Source: Ciborinia camelliae
Taxonomy: Eukaryota > Ascomycota > Leotiomycetes > Helotiales > Sclerotiniaceae
Assembly (NCBI GenBank): GCA_025890175.1
Contig: JANPYM010000004.1
Coordinates: forward strand, 1,805,134 to 1,869,133
Length of the DNA: 64,000 bases
Reading direction: 5' to 3'
Shown: in pieces, positions 1 to 11,257 of the stretch
How positions within the stretch are numbered: position 1 is the first letter of the stretch
How the letters are laid out: each line of letters starts with the position of its first letter
The notes under the pieces: model-generated
Database searches by the model: none
What the model was told of the DNA's origin: nothing
Seen by the model: only the letters and a program-made list of their open reading frames with translations
Program-made: the position numbers and the translations under genes

Positions 1-1140
1 ACTATGTTCGCCATCTTTATTTTCCTCAAGCAAAAAGTCGGGCCGAGAGATGTCATGGTGAAGTTAAAGAATTTTGATTTCATCGGTATGGCTTTCTTCA
101 CGGGATCTTTGGTCTCGGTTTTGTATGGAGTAACTGGTGGCGGAATATCATATTCCTGGTCCTCTGGGAATATTATTGTGTCACTAGTCATCGGGGTCGT
201 CGGAGTGACTCTCACAGCGGTCTACGAAGGATTTATTGCATCAAATCCCATGATTCCACCACGCATCTTCAAAGACCGCACTGCATCATTGGGATATTTA
301 ATGACCTGGTGTCAAGCATTTGTTCTTTGGGCCTATACTTATTTTATTACGCTTTATGTGAGTTGTTTCAGGCCCCTCCCCATATTATTGAATGGCCCTT
401 TGATTGTTGGAAAATAGTTTATGGTTTGCAAGAAACACTCTCTCCTTGGCTCAGCCATCCAATCTTTATCGGCCATCGCCGTTGTCCCTTTCGCAGCAGC
501 AGCAGGAGGGATCACAATGTCTATTACCAAACGCTTTAAATGGATAAATGTCTTTGCAGCCACTCTCATGACCACCGGTCTGGTACTCATGTCTCGCCTC
601 AAAGTTAACTCAAATCGAGCATCTCAAATCAGCTTTCAAACCATCTCGGCCATTGGAGGGGGAATCCTATTCCCGGGAAGATTATGTGCTGTGCAAGCAC
701 CGCAGAAATTGGTAGATGTGAGTATAGCGACTGCGCTGGTCAGTTTCTTTACGAGTTTGGGAGAGGCGTTTGGAGTAGCTATTGGGGACGCGGTGTTCCA
801 GAATTGGTGGGAGATGGAATTGAAGAGAAATTTGAGGGAGGGCTTGATAGCGGATGAATTTGTGGTTAGGGGTAAAATGGCTGAGAGTATTGGGAAGGTT
901 ATCAATGAATTTCCTGAAAATGTACAAGACATTTATAGACTTATGATGGCGGATGCAATTGGTAGTTTGTGGTTAGTGATTACGGTGTTTGCGGGGATCG
1001 CATTGGCGGGATGTGTGATCAGTAGGGATTTGAGGTTGGATGGTGAGAATATGATGGAGCAAGATGGACGAAGTGAGGAGAGTTTAGAGACGATTGTAGA
1101 TGACAATCAAAGAGACAACTCCTCGTTGGAAAAGTTGTAG
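1..1140 (+). CDS. MFS drug/metabolite efflux transporter, 3' part (5' end outside window)
   Basis: Two exons are visible: 1..357 and 418..1140. The 60-nt intron has a GTGAGT donor and TAG acceptor in phase 0. The protein is very hydrophobic, with several membrane segments (FIGMAFFTGSLVSVLYGV, IIVSLVIGVVGVTLTAV, FVLWAYTYFITLY, LLGSAIQSLSAIAVVPFAAAA, a last helix near SLWLVITVFAGIALAGCVI). It ends in a charged cytoplasmic tail. The order and the long loop before the last helix suit the 14-TM DHA2-type major facilitator drug antiporters of fungi (family knowledge). The substrate cannot be read from sequence. Roughly the first third to half is missing at the window edge. It lies 7.5 kb from the RiPP-like cluster, with unrelated genes between, so a role as its exporter is only a possibility. 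Confidence 0.8.
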
Positions 1141-1851
1141 TTAAATTGGTTATAGTATATCTGTCATTTTAGTTTTGAATTAGAATATGCAATGAGATTC
1201 AAACGTAGATCAAAGCTACCCCCGGTCTCAGATTTCTTCATTAGCACTTCAAATATGCTCCCTTCTCAAAACCGCCTTTCAGAGAAGGATAATAATGATA
1301 TCCTCTACTACTGCCTACTTTCTCACCCCTCCATTGGCTCACTCGTCGCCGCAGTAAGTTTGTAACCCCCCCTCCCCAACAAAGGTAGTAGCAATCCAAT
1401 ACATTAAAGCTAAAGGTTCAAAATGAATTAAATATTTCAATAATTTGAGTTTTTTGATTTGATTCAAGAATGAACCAGTATTCCATTGGTGGACTGCGGT
1501 TTAGACTGGTACTGGAACGTTACAGGAGTCTGCAATATGTCGATCACATGCGCAATTATATCTTTCAAACAACGATCAATTAAAATCTCAATGCTGAAAT
1601 CATTTCAACCACTGAAACGTTTCTATCATCCGAGAGTTATCAGTCTAGACCCCTTGATCATGTTCATATCGATATCACTAAAGGTTTACAGTGAAATTAC
1701 TAGTAAACGATAATTATCAGACCAGAATAGGCCTTCATGGTTACGATGATGCACCTGATACTTCGCTGATCTGCGATCTCTATACAGCGGATATTTTGTA
1801 TGCAAAATTTGAAGGCATTGGATTTTACTAGGTCTCCAATGGGAAGGATTT
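1141..1851. other. Intergenic, no gene seen
   Basis: AT-rich spacer after the transporter. Short open frames here, such as the one at 1486..1713, show no family resemblance and no plausible splicing. I see nothing else to support. Confidence 0.5.
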
Positions 1852-2146
1852 TTGATTGAGCACAAGCCTCTTTCTTATGCCTGGGGCAAAAGCAATCGCA
1901 CGAAGATCATAAGATGCAATTGGATCGACCCCTTAAACACAAAAAAGGTCGTTTTCGCGGCTTTCCGAGCTCTTAGAGCTCCCCAATCTAGGTGTTCCAC
2001 TCGAAAAACATTTGATGTTTGTGAATGGATGCAATCTGCATCAATTGAAGTGATATGGAAAAGGCAGGGCAAGTCTGGAACGTGCTGAATATCTATGACA
2101 GAGCAGCGAGGGGGGTCGCTTGGCTAGATGTTGATCAAGTGGGAAA
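1852..2146 (+). pseudogene. Decayed heterokaryon-incompatibility (HET) domain gene
   Basis: One frame reads KPLSYAWGKSNRTKIIRCN, the hallmark start of a fungal HET domain, then a stretch like FAAFRALRAP. Downstream in another frame the DNA reads MDAICIN, a TGA stop, then SDMEKAGQVWNVLNIYDRAA and RGVAWLDVD. That matches the conserved D-A-I-C-I-N-Q ... QV ... IY ... A ... WLG block of HET proteins. The two blocks are in the right order and spacing but are separated by a frameshift, and the Q after CIN is replaced by a stop. No start, no full-length frame and no later domain can be followed. I call this a relic of a nonself-recognition gene. Whether repeat-induced point mutation caused the stop is inference. 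Confidence 0.75.
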
Positions 2147-3239
2147 TTTCAACGCTCGTTGCTAGTGCTGATTCGCTCGCTGACAATTTGAAAACGGAGG
2201 TTTGTCATAAGATTGCGATTCTTGACTGGAATTCAATTCTAAATGCAGGGTGATAACTTTATACACAATACTTTAGTTCAGTCGAATATTTCCCCCAGGA
2301 AGGTTTTGCATCCCAAGAGTTAACCTTTCCATGCGGTGGTGTTCAGTTCAAGTGGTCAAGATTGCTATCAGGTCAAAAGATTCTTTTGGGAATTTAACCC
2401 GTTCTAGAAGACCGTGACTATTACGATATGTTTAAATTGGATCAAAAATTGCTGTTAAATTCTTTGGTAGGCGGCCTTTAGACTATGAAAGATGTAACCA
2501 TCGGGTTCTATTCCCTGATACCAAACCCGTGGTAATCATTCAAGAATACCAGACGCATGCCGGGGACGGCCCAAGTTTTCAGTTTTGCGAGAATAATGAG
2601 ATTATTAAGGTGATAAAACCAAACTCATCCTTCGTAGTCTCTAAGGCTCAGAGTACTCATGATATATTTTCATTGTTCCATTTCAAATTTGAGAATTGAA
2701 TTCTTGTAGGCTCAAACCCCTCATAATAGCTTTTCAATTTCACCAGTACAAGTTTCATGACGAAAAGCTCTGTAAGACTTATAATCTTCATGGTCATGAT
2801 ATTTTCTCAATGTTCCAATACAAGTAACGCAATCAAAAGTTCTCAAGCTTAGAGGCCTTGAATCAAACCCCTAGGAGTTCTCAAAGATTATTCAACAACT
2901 CTAATGGATTAGATGTATAAAAGTGATTCAATAATGGAAAGGGTCTAATTGTCGGACTAGACTCCAATCTATTGGATGTTGGATTCAATGAGGTCAATTT
3001 GGGTCAAATTTTCGGTGGAACCGAGGAAAATAAATGAAGGTGATTGCTTGCATGGACGATATATTTGCAATTTAATAATTACTATTTTTTATATAAAAAA
3101 GGCCAAGTAATCAGAAGGTAATTGAGATTGCACCACTAACACTGGATAAAATATTTCATATTTTCTTTGATACCACGGAATTAACCCTGAACGAGACCGG
3201 TCTATCATGCTGGCGGATCTCCACAAAGGCTAAGCGTCG
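2147..3239. other. Intergenic, no intact gene
   Basis: AT-rich DNA after the HET relic. It may contain more of the decayed gene, but I cannot align any frame with confidence. Confidence 0.4.
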
Positions 3240-4773
3240 CTATCTTTCTTCGGTCTCTGCTACCAAACTGGAAATATCCTCCAACCCATTCGCAGTGGTG
3301 TCCTTATCCTTGACCTCGACCTCGCTCTCTGCTACCTTCTCGACATCCATTAACCCGCACTTTACCTTCCAACGAGTGCGACTGTGTCTACCTCCAACGG
3401 TAACATGTAAGCTGGCATCCATTCTTTCTTTCACACTACCAAAGATCCCTCGAGTGGCTTCGGTCAGTGCACCATTGTGTCCTTTGTCTTCATCATTTGT
3501 CTGTAGAATTTGGCTTTGGTGTCTCCTTTCCACGAAAGACATCCATCGAAGAGACTTTCCCCACGTATCAGCGTATTTATATTCACGACCTGGCACTTTG
3601 ATATAGTCACCAAGCTGAAGTTCGCGAAGTGTGGGTAGTCCTTCGACCACTCCTCTCACAATCTCATCAACCAGATCCTCAGCACTCTCAAGCTGAGGAT
3701 CACCGAAACTAACATCCCAAAATGAATTCTTGTAGTGTGGCTGTTCATCCTTGTTATGAATGGTAAGTTTCCGAAAGTCTGTGCATACTCCTCGCAGAAT
3801 GGCGGTGTAGATCGGCAATAGTTCTCGAAATCCAACATGTTTGTTGTCTTGATCGTCAACAGGATGATATGACACCCTGAAATACCCATCAATCTTGATG
3901 TCTCTGAGAAACGAACTATTTCTTGGCCCGATGATTCTCATGAAACGGATAAGTGGATCCTTGCAAAAGAATTTAGGATGTCGACACTTCCAACAAAAGA
4001 GCTTCTCGATGGCCCCTCTCAGCTGGCCGTTACTAATAGCTACTCCATTGTCACTTATCAAACCTGGGATGTCTAATGGCATCTCTTTCAGCTCCTGAAA
4101 TTCGATGTAGTTGATGTGAAATGCATACGAATTTTCCCCATAAAGAATAAGAGCACATTCGTGTTCGATTTGTTGACAGGTTTGCATAATATTCACGGAA
4201 TCCCAACCAAATGGAACTAAAGGAATTTTGGCTCTGTTGATAATTTGTGCGCCATAGTTTTTCCGGTAGTGTACATTGCATTGCACCATATCCTCGGAGT
4301 CGGTGAGTATAGTGGCTTCTTTTTCGACATCGTCCGTATCGATATTGCCACTAGGACCCAACGTGCCGATCTGAATCATTTTTTGCTGTTCCATAGTCGG
4401 TTTTGTGGTCCATGAGATAAATCTCATCATCGGATACTCATTACTGATATATGGAACGTTACAGTGATTCTTGCCATGGTCGGGGTATTGGTGCCAATGA
4501 TATGCAAACTTGTTATGGCTTGTATCGGTATAGTACGAGTAATTGTATCGACCTCCCATTCTATATGGCTGGCGATAAATGTACCGTCCTGTTGGTGATA
4601 TTGTCACAGGCTTCAAAAGTATGTATCGCCAGATTTTGTCTCGGATCTCTGAATAATCTATTAGCATAGCAAGGTTTTAAGCTGGGAATTTACATACCAC
4701 GTGGTAACCTCTCAAGGAGAAAACATATTGTACTGATGCCCCATCTTTCTTCGATTAAGGATGTAGAATCCAT
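3240..4773 (-). CDS. 2EXR/DUF7730-like protein, tandem paralogue 1
   Basis: Proposed as complement(3240..4657, 4698..4773), 497 aa. The 40-nt intron (GTATGT...TAG) joins an upstream ATG exon so that LLERLPRDYSEIRDKIWRYILL is continuous; a start at 4667 would lose the LxRLP part. A second 40-nt intron occurs in the metallopeptidase gene, so this length is credible here. The N-terminal LPxEIRxxIW element and the later ILYGENSYAF element are typical of the large fungal 2EXR/DUF7730 group, whose function is mostly unknown. The C-terminal block LPTLRELQLGDY...LRWMSFVERR recurs in the next gene (6178..7429), so the two are tandem paralogues on the same strand. There is no signal peptide or membrane segment. 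The acidic tail is low complexity. Confidence 0.7.
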
Positions 4774-6177
4774 GATATCTGGAAGTCTCTTGTTGTGATT
4801 CACGGTGGGTATGGAGATGGTCGAAACTGTGCTTGCGTGAAAGTGTTTTGGATTTTGTTTTGGATTTTGTTTTGAATTGTCTGAATTTTCGTATTCTTCA
4901 AAGATGGAGAATTATAATAGTAGAAGTTGCCATGAATATTATGGATGTATGATATTGAGTGTAGTTGATATTATATGGGAGATCCTGAAGATGAAAAATA
5001 TATAGAGCTGAAGCTGCTGTACAGTACTAGGGCTAGCGTTAGCGTAGTACTGGCCTAGACTAAGTATTGATATTCGCGAACACTTGGATAGGAGCGGCGT
5101 CTACGGTCAAAGATCTCGAATTATCTAGAAACATGAATGATCGGAGTTAAATGATCGAGACGCACTAATTGCCAATGAGATGATTAGCGTGCTTTTATAT
5201 TCAAGTTTCGAAACCGCCGGACCATGGTTCAACAATTAAAAACTCTTGTAGTTCGATTTTATCTATAGATTTATTAAGAATACAACCACTATGCTATTAC
5301 CAAGGTGCATTCTGTCACGAAGGAAGATAGGTATAGAAAGTATTGTATTAACCAGTGAATAGAAGACGTAACTGTTGAATCATTGCCCTTATATGCTATT
5401 CCCCCATTCCCAATGTGGCCTGGTGCCAAACCATGTGACCCGACTTCCTCAATAAGATTTGTTGGTATCACCATGGGTGGTGAAGACGTAATAGTACTAT
5501 TACTTCGTATGGTATTTTAGCTTATTTTTCTAAACTCTACTATGCTACGGATCGTATATATGCGTACCGCTAGCTCATGCGCTAGCTATCCAGCAGCCGC
5601 ATGTGCTTGCCGAACTATGTCACGTGATTACCCAACAATATCGATTTTCGTGAACTATACTTCAGGATCAAAGAATCTCATGAAAGCAGAATAACACCAA
5701 GAAACCGAATTTCACTTCCTGATCGAGCCAGTCGGCACGAGGGAGAAATATCGAGTTAGTTCTAACTTATAACAATTGATTAGGTTGCATTTGTAATAAT
5801 TGTTTGATGTGCAATTAGACATTGAATCTATCTCAAGAAATCAACTGATTTCAAGTATTAAAGTCTATTTGAGATGTTGAATCTGTTTGAGATGTTGAAT
5901 CTGTTTGAGATGTTGAATCAGTTTGGAATTTTTATAGTTATAAAATATATGAAAATAGTCTTGTCCAAAACGGCCTGGATACACCTCACTCCCATACCAT
6001 CCCTGATAGCCGAGAAAACCAAATCAAGAAACCGTCCTCGAGATAAAACAAAGATCTTTTAATATACCAAAATCTGTGCCATCCTACTGATGAGATTACC
6101 AAAGCCATTTTTATAGACTCTCGTAAATTAGCGTGGGGACCAAAATTTTCTTCCTTGTGTTTCCTTCTGATGGGCCG
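4774..6177. other. Intergenic between the two paralogues
   Basis: About 1.4 kb of AT-rich DNA without a convincing gene. It holds the promoter of the 3240..4773 gene and a short tandem repeat at 5871..5924. Confidence 0.5.
5871..5924. repeat. 18-nt minisatellite, three copies
   Basis: The unit gagatgttgaatctgttt occurs three times head to tail, with one substitution in the third copy (ctg to cag). Confidence 0.9.
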
Positions 6178-7429
6178 CTATCGTTTCGAACTTGCTTCTA
6201 CCACTACATGGTTCTTGGCACGTTGTTCAACGAAACTCATCCACTTCAAAGCCTGTCTCCATTCATCATTCGGCTGTATACGGGGTATTATCTTACTACC
6301 AGAGACACCCGGATCATAACCACAACCTGCTGGCACATATTTATACTGGCCTAGTTGCAGTTTCCGAAGATGCGGAAGCCCATGAACGAGCTTCTCTACG
6401 GATTCGCTTATTTCCTTGTCCCTGTCAGTCTTTGGTGGCCCCAGCTTGTTTAATTGAGGATAACCTAGGTCGCCATCATGCAAAATTATTGTGTGAATAT
6501 TCTTGCATGCTTCCTTGAGAATGATGGTATATATCGGAAGAAGGTCATGAAGTCCGACTGGTTGCGATCCTGTTCTCTTCCATTTCCCGATAATCCAGTT
6601 CCATCTTCCTTGAATGATAATATTCGTGATCTGTGAAGCATTTTTGCGGCCAATCTCCATGAAAAATCTAGTTAATGGGTCTTGGGAAATGAACTTCGAT
6701 CGATGTTGATTCTGTTCAAAGATCTTGGCAACCGAGCGGGTGATTTGTTGGTCACTTGGTAGTGAACCGTCGGTGCGACGGCGACCTGGTATTTCATTGG
6801 GCTTATGCGAGAGATCTTCAATGGTGACTACACTTTGAGGTTCACAGAAGGGTGAAAGACCGCGTGTATCGAACAAAAAGGAATTCTCTCCGTAGAGTAA
6901 AGTGACTCCCAATGCCCCAAGCTGTTTGCATGAACGAAGAATCGCAACACCGGATATCGCAGTCACAGGAATAACTGACCGATGGATAATTTGATCACCG
7001 AAATCTTTGCGACTGTGGATAAAACCTTCAATCTCTTGGCCGTTTTGAAGAATGGTGGTAAGATGATTGTTGCCAGCTTCAATGAGTCTGGCCTCTTCTT
7101 TGGTAGGAGCAGCAGCCCAGAAGGTCTGTATATGTGTGCTTCCAATATTTTTTGGAAGAAGATCTCTTTCGTATTGTTCTTGACGTGCATCACTCCATTG
7201 ATATCGGTAATCCAATTTTGGGGGATCACCGAAAGCCCCCTTTTCTCGAACAATCCCCGGCATAAGGTGAGCCGGTCGGACTAAAAGCTCTCTTAAGATC
7301 TTCTTTAAGACATCTAAAAACAGGTCAGGTAATTGACACATCATGAGGGACAAATGGCTTACTTGTCGGAAGATCTAAAATTGTTTTGCTCCTTTTAACA
7401 ACACTTTTATTCTTCAAGGAAGGCTTCAT
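6178..7429 (-). CDS. 2EXR/DUF7730-like protein, tandem paralogue 2
   Basis: Proposed as complement(6178..7313, 7363..7429), 400 aa. The 49-nt intron (GTAAGC...TTTTTAG, phase 1) joins ILDLPT to NVLKKILRELLVRP. This restores the family's N-terminal LPxxVxxxIL element and gives a clean ATG, which I prefer over the in-frame start at 7353. Shared features with the 3240..4773 gene are LLYGENSFLF, a middle block DPLTRFFMEIG (compare DPLIRFMRIIG) and the end block LPHLRKLQLGQY...LKWMSFVEQR. It has no signal peptide or membrane segment. Family function is not established. The pair sits between an MFS pump and the RiPP-like cluster, but I see no sign that it belongs to either. Confidence 0.75.
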
Positions 7430-8348
7430 CCTGTCACCCCCACCCATTGGAAAGGCCAAATGTTTGTCGTGCAAGTGATCTTCTTTATTGTTTTGTAGTG
7501 GTTCCGAGTTATTGTTTAGTGGATTTAAAAGGAATTCTTGGTGTTATATTGCGAAAGTTATTCAAAGGTTGTGGAGATGTTTAGTTTGTAAAATGTAGGA
7601 AAGAATTTTGGATAACCCACATTGATGTTGCGCAATGATACAGTTAGGAATCTTGGTTGTAGCCTACATTACTTTGTATGCTACCGTAATATCGCAGTGA
7701 ATGTATGGGGCAGTGTAGAAGGAGAAAGAAACATCACGAAACCTTCCATAAAACTTCTGTATGACGAAATTATTCTGAATTTCAGGCACCAGACTGGCTT
7801 AACTATCATGATCTTAGTCCACATAGGTTTTCCTGAGGGATTGTCGTATCTTTAGATTGGATCTTTACGGGCTAATTCTCAATATGCATCAACCAGTTGT
7901 GGTATAAAACGACACTTTCGTGTCTCTTTACAAAACTTGATACGGCCCATCTTCTCAGACGACATTTTTTAAGTCTGAGTAGGCGCTCTATCAAGCTCCA
8001 CCACATTGAAGTGCGAAATTATATGAAATCATCTATAGTGTGATGCTACATTGTACAGCTGGCTTTCAACGATCCAGAGGTTGACATGAGAGATAGCATA
8101 TTCTCTTCCTGAAATAAGAGAGGTGATTTACCAAAAATAAGATTGTTCTACCCGCTGTCGGGCTTCAGTTCCGATCCCAGCTCAGTAAGCCCAAAAGGAG
8201 GATGGAACAAAGACTACCTAGATTTCAAAGATCAAACATTTTACATATTAGCGGAACGGGTTTAATGGGTGGGCATCAGTTAAATACGGGAGAATTTATT
8301 GATGAAAATTTACCTGTATGATGAAACGATATGCCTAAAATAACACAC
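7430..8348. other. Intergenic, no gene seen
   Basis: AT-rich spacer. The small frame at 7622..7855 has no family resemblance. Confidence 0.5.
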
Positions 8349-8567
8349 TTATTTGTTTTTAGACTCACGAAAAAGTTCCAAATTAGAAGGTACATTCAAA
8401 ATTGAGAGAATCAACATGCAACTTGATATTGGAATAAATGGAATAATGATTCCTTGAGCTTTGGCAACCGTTCTGAATTCACTGAATGCTACGTGTGGAA
8501 ACATACAGAAAAGTCTGCATATTGAAAGGAGAAGATAGAAATGAGTGACAAAAGAGGTATCATTCAA
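8349..8567 (-). pseudogene. Possible RTA1-like membrane protein remnant
   Basis: This minus-strand frame reads SEFRTVAKAQG, then a short gap, then CMLILSILNVPSNLELF and a charged end before a stop. The pattern FRxxExxxG ... PMLxxxxLNVxHPG is typical of the last part of fungal RTA1-like seven-helix proteins, and the match here is only partial. No upstream exons with the earlier helices can be found, so this is at best a 3' fragment. It lies just downstream of the RiPP precursor. The call is tentative and could be chance. Confidence 0.25.
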
Positions 8568-8726
8568 CCCTCCCTTCCCCCGACCCCCAAACCACTCCTT
8601 TTATGCACAAAATCTCCATCTATGTCATTTAATCAGCCACATTGTTTGGAGCACCATAGTGATTGACATAGAAACTTACATATAACGGCGAACTATCTAG
8701 GCTTCGTTGACTCTTGCGTCCGTTGA

Positions 8727-9169
8727 TCACTTGTCCTTTTTAGCGGCCTTCGTATAATACCAAGTATCCTGAGGTCCTTGTGTCCCATCAACAGATACTA
8801 GATTGCGTTTATCTTTTTTGGCGGCCTTCGTATAATACCACGTATCCTGCGGCCCCTGTGTCCCATCAACCGACACCAAATTACGTTTCTCCTCTCCGAA
8901 AGCCTTAACATACCCCCACGTCTTACGATTTTCTTCCTCGTCAACAGTAACCGGAGTTCGTTGCTCAATAGCCTTAACATAAGCCCATTGCTGGCGAGTT
9001 TGTGCGGCGTCAACAGTGATGTCTCGCTCCTGAAGTCCAAGTTCGCGCTGGAAGCAATTGTTAGTTAGCAGTTTTGTAATGTTGGTTTATCGAAATAACT
9101 TGCCTCTGTGGGAATTGGCGAGGCAATGCTGGTTGCGACTAACATCGCGATAATGCTTGAGATTCTCAT
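8727..9169 (-). CDS. Secreted repeat precursor peptide, dikaritin/KEP-type RiPP candidate
   Basis: Proposed as complement(8727..9047, 9104..9169), 128 aa. The intron is GC-AG with a near-perfect donor (AG|GCAAGT), 56 nt, phase 0. Exon 1 encodes almost exactly a signal peptide (residues 1 to ~17) plus a short PIPTE segment. The rest is four tandem repeats of about 23-26 residues. Each has a (I/V)(T/S)VD element followed by a core: WAYVKA (43-48), WGYVKA (66-71), WYYTKA (92-97) and WYYTKA (118-123). Units 2/3 and 3/4 are separated by KR (76-77 and 102-103), the Kex2 cleavage signal; unit 1 ends in QR. This is the layout of UstA-type precursors of ustiloxin, phomopsin and asperipin (family knowledge). 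Two UstYa-family genes follow at 10305 and 11773. The product and cyclisation pattern are unknown. Confidence 0.85.
8730..9031 (-). repeat. Four tandem core-peptide repeats in the precursor gene
   Basis: The repeats are units of 75-78 nt. Copies 3 (8805..8882) and 4 (8730..8804) encode the same 25 residues. They differ at 12 nucleotide positions that I count, all synonymous. The stretch over W-Y-Y-T-K-A is unchanged in DNA except the last Ala codon. Copies 1 and 2 are more diverged but keep (I/V)TVD and W-x-Y-V-K-A. Confidence 0.9.
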
Positions 9170-10304
9170 GGTTGGAAAGATGCTTTTTTGACTTGGTTTT
9201 AAGGGGAAATGACTTTGATGCGCTATAAATCGATGAGTTTATCCGCTTGGGGAAGTGTGTCGCGCGAATGATGCTGCAGTAATGTCACAGACAGTTGGGA
9301 ACATCGTTTTATATATCCATTCTTCCACGTTTGCATTCCTACCCTCCCGTAACTTTCCCAATAATCATTAAAGAGGATAACAGCTAAAGTCTTACTGTAC
9401 TCGCAATCGATATTCTGCACTCATGACACCGCCATGCCCCGAGATCACCTTCATAGCTATCACCGAAGACGACCTAAAATGTGTCAAATCAATCTACGCC
9501 TTTCCTCCACCGACGATCCAGACAAACGCCTCTGAAATCCACCCAACTCTCCTTAAACCCAGCCAACACAACCGACAACCTGATCATTTGAGACTAGATC
9601 AAATAACATCGGCGACCAAGCACATCATAAAAATGGTCTCGAGCAAAAAGCTAAAGAAAGCCCATCATCTATTTCTACATTTGAGTAGCTGAAGTCCTGT
9701 TCCAAAGTTCTTTTCGAATATCACAGGGTTGCATGAAAATAAGCTTGATTGTAAGGTTACCTACCTACCTACGCAGGTGAGACTTACGTGTAGTGTAGGT
9801 GGGGTCAGGACTAGGGGTCTCGGCAGTGGTGTTGATGACGGCTGAATGCAGGGGCTTGTGTTTAGGTAAATGATAGAAGTTCTAGAAGTGCGCAATGTCG
9901 GTGTGATGCTACGTAATCAGATTGGGCATCGATGGCATTTTATGATGGATAAATGTGTGTTTGATTTGGGTATCTTGTGATGAACGTGATTTCGCTCGCG
10001 TGATTGATGGTTTGTGGAGGGACTATCTTGACTATCTTGGTGATTCCATGCGCACGGCAAAACAGAAATTTGTTTTAAGTTGTAGAAAAAGAGTTTGTTA
10101 GAGAGTACAAAGATATCTCAAAATTGGTCGGTTAGATCATACGTCTGCTGTCCTTGTGATTATGGCTATAGAAATTCCGTGACAAATTTTAAGCAAGCAC
10201 TTGCGTGACAAAGAAATATTTCCGCCACAACAGGAATACTGATCGCTTATTGCGTTCAATACATGTTCCATCTAGAGAAACCGATACTACATCATACTTT
10301 CCAC
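9170..10304. other. Intergenic inside the RiPP-like locus
   Basis: Holds the promoter of the precursor gene at its left end and the 3' flank of the first UstYa-like gene at its right end. The plus-strand frame at 9423..9692 has no recognisable domain. No tyrosinase, methyltransferase or peptidase is present here. Confidence 0.5.
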
Positions 10305-11257
10305 TCACAAATCATCCTCCACCTTAACAAAGCGATCAAACACCTCCACACGATGTTCCCTCGCCCACGCAACAATCATTTCAAAATCCCTACACGTATG
10401 AGCAACCTCCGCATAAACCTTCGCCTGAGGCCTTTCCCCCTCATTTCCCGGATCCCATATCCAACTCAGTGGAGTCACATCCGCCGAACACATGAGCGAT
10501 TGTCTAAGATCATCTATACAATGTTCGATATGAGAAAGTTCCAGAATGGGATCCGAAGTATTCAAAGAATCGGCGGTTGATATTTGATCCGGTGTGAGAT
10601 AGATGCGACGACGGATTTGGTTCAGACAGTGGAGTTGGTGGAATACGTTGAGGGAGATGACGTATTGGCCTGCGTCGCCGGGGATGGGAACGGTTTTGTT
10701 GGCGAGTTGGGAGGCGGATGATTTTGGGATTCGGCTTACTCCGACTTTGATTCGCTGTTAGTAACTTGATTTTGTTTGGGAATATTGGTATTCTCACAAT
10801 TGTATAAGTCAGTCCATGCTTCATCACGTTCGGGTGTTGATGGGCCAATGTATTTGGTTCTTCCTTGTCCGAAGCCACTGGTAAAGACGACATCCTTTCG
10901 GTGTACCAAATGTTGCACTGGCGCTGTGTAATATTATTGTTAGTTGGAAACAAAAATGTGTGGCAGAAATTATGAAGGGATTGCTGTTAGCAAGAACGTA
11001 CAATAAAGATGGCCAGTCTCCCACGCCGTAATAGATTCTTTTGCTTGGTATGATTGAAAAAGTGCAGAGCAAAGAATAACAATGATAAACCAATGGAAAA
11101 GAATTATGATTTTGGTTCGTATTTTTCCCTCTTGAAGAGAACCTACGGAATGTTCTTCTAGGTCTGAATGGAGGAGGAATGACTCGCTATACCGAGTTTC
11201 AGTCGAGTGTCTATCCATTAAAAGTTCGCTAGACATTTTGGAAGACTTGAGACTCAT
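10305..11257 (-). CDS. UstYa-family (DUF3328) oxidase-like protein A
   Basis: Proposed as complement(10305..10744, 10798..10923, 11002..11257), 273 aa. All junctions are GT-AG and in phase, with introns of 78 and 53 nt. It has a short cytoplasmic N-terminus, one membrane anchor at about residues 50-67, then a lumenal domain. The YSPVQ element is at 85-89 and [13 protein letters not shown] follows. FGVSRIPKS comes after the second intron. The first signature is FHQLHC (HxxHC at 163-167) and the second is [12 protein letters not shown] (from 202). These are the two HxxHC/HC motifs of UstYa and UstYb, membrane oxidases that crosslink Tyr-containing core peptides in ustiloxin-type pathways (family knowledge). 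The start at 11257 is the first ATG. The gene is divergent from UstYa-like B and upstream of the precursor on the same strand. Confidence 0.92.

Noticed and set aside
1..1140. MFS pump as a firm member of the RiPP cluster
   Set aside because: It is 7.5 kb away with two unrelated paralogues and relics between; no evidence beyond proximity.
8798..9040. 80-aa Arg-rich frame on the minus strand
   Set aside because: It is a shifted-frame shadow of the RiPP precursor, whose real frame has the signal peptide and repeats.
9423..9692. 89-aa plus-strand frame inside the RiPP-like locus
   Set aside because: No signal peptide, domain or repeat; composition looks like chance.
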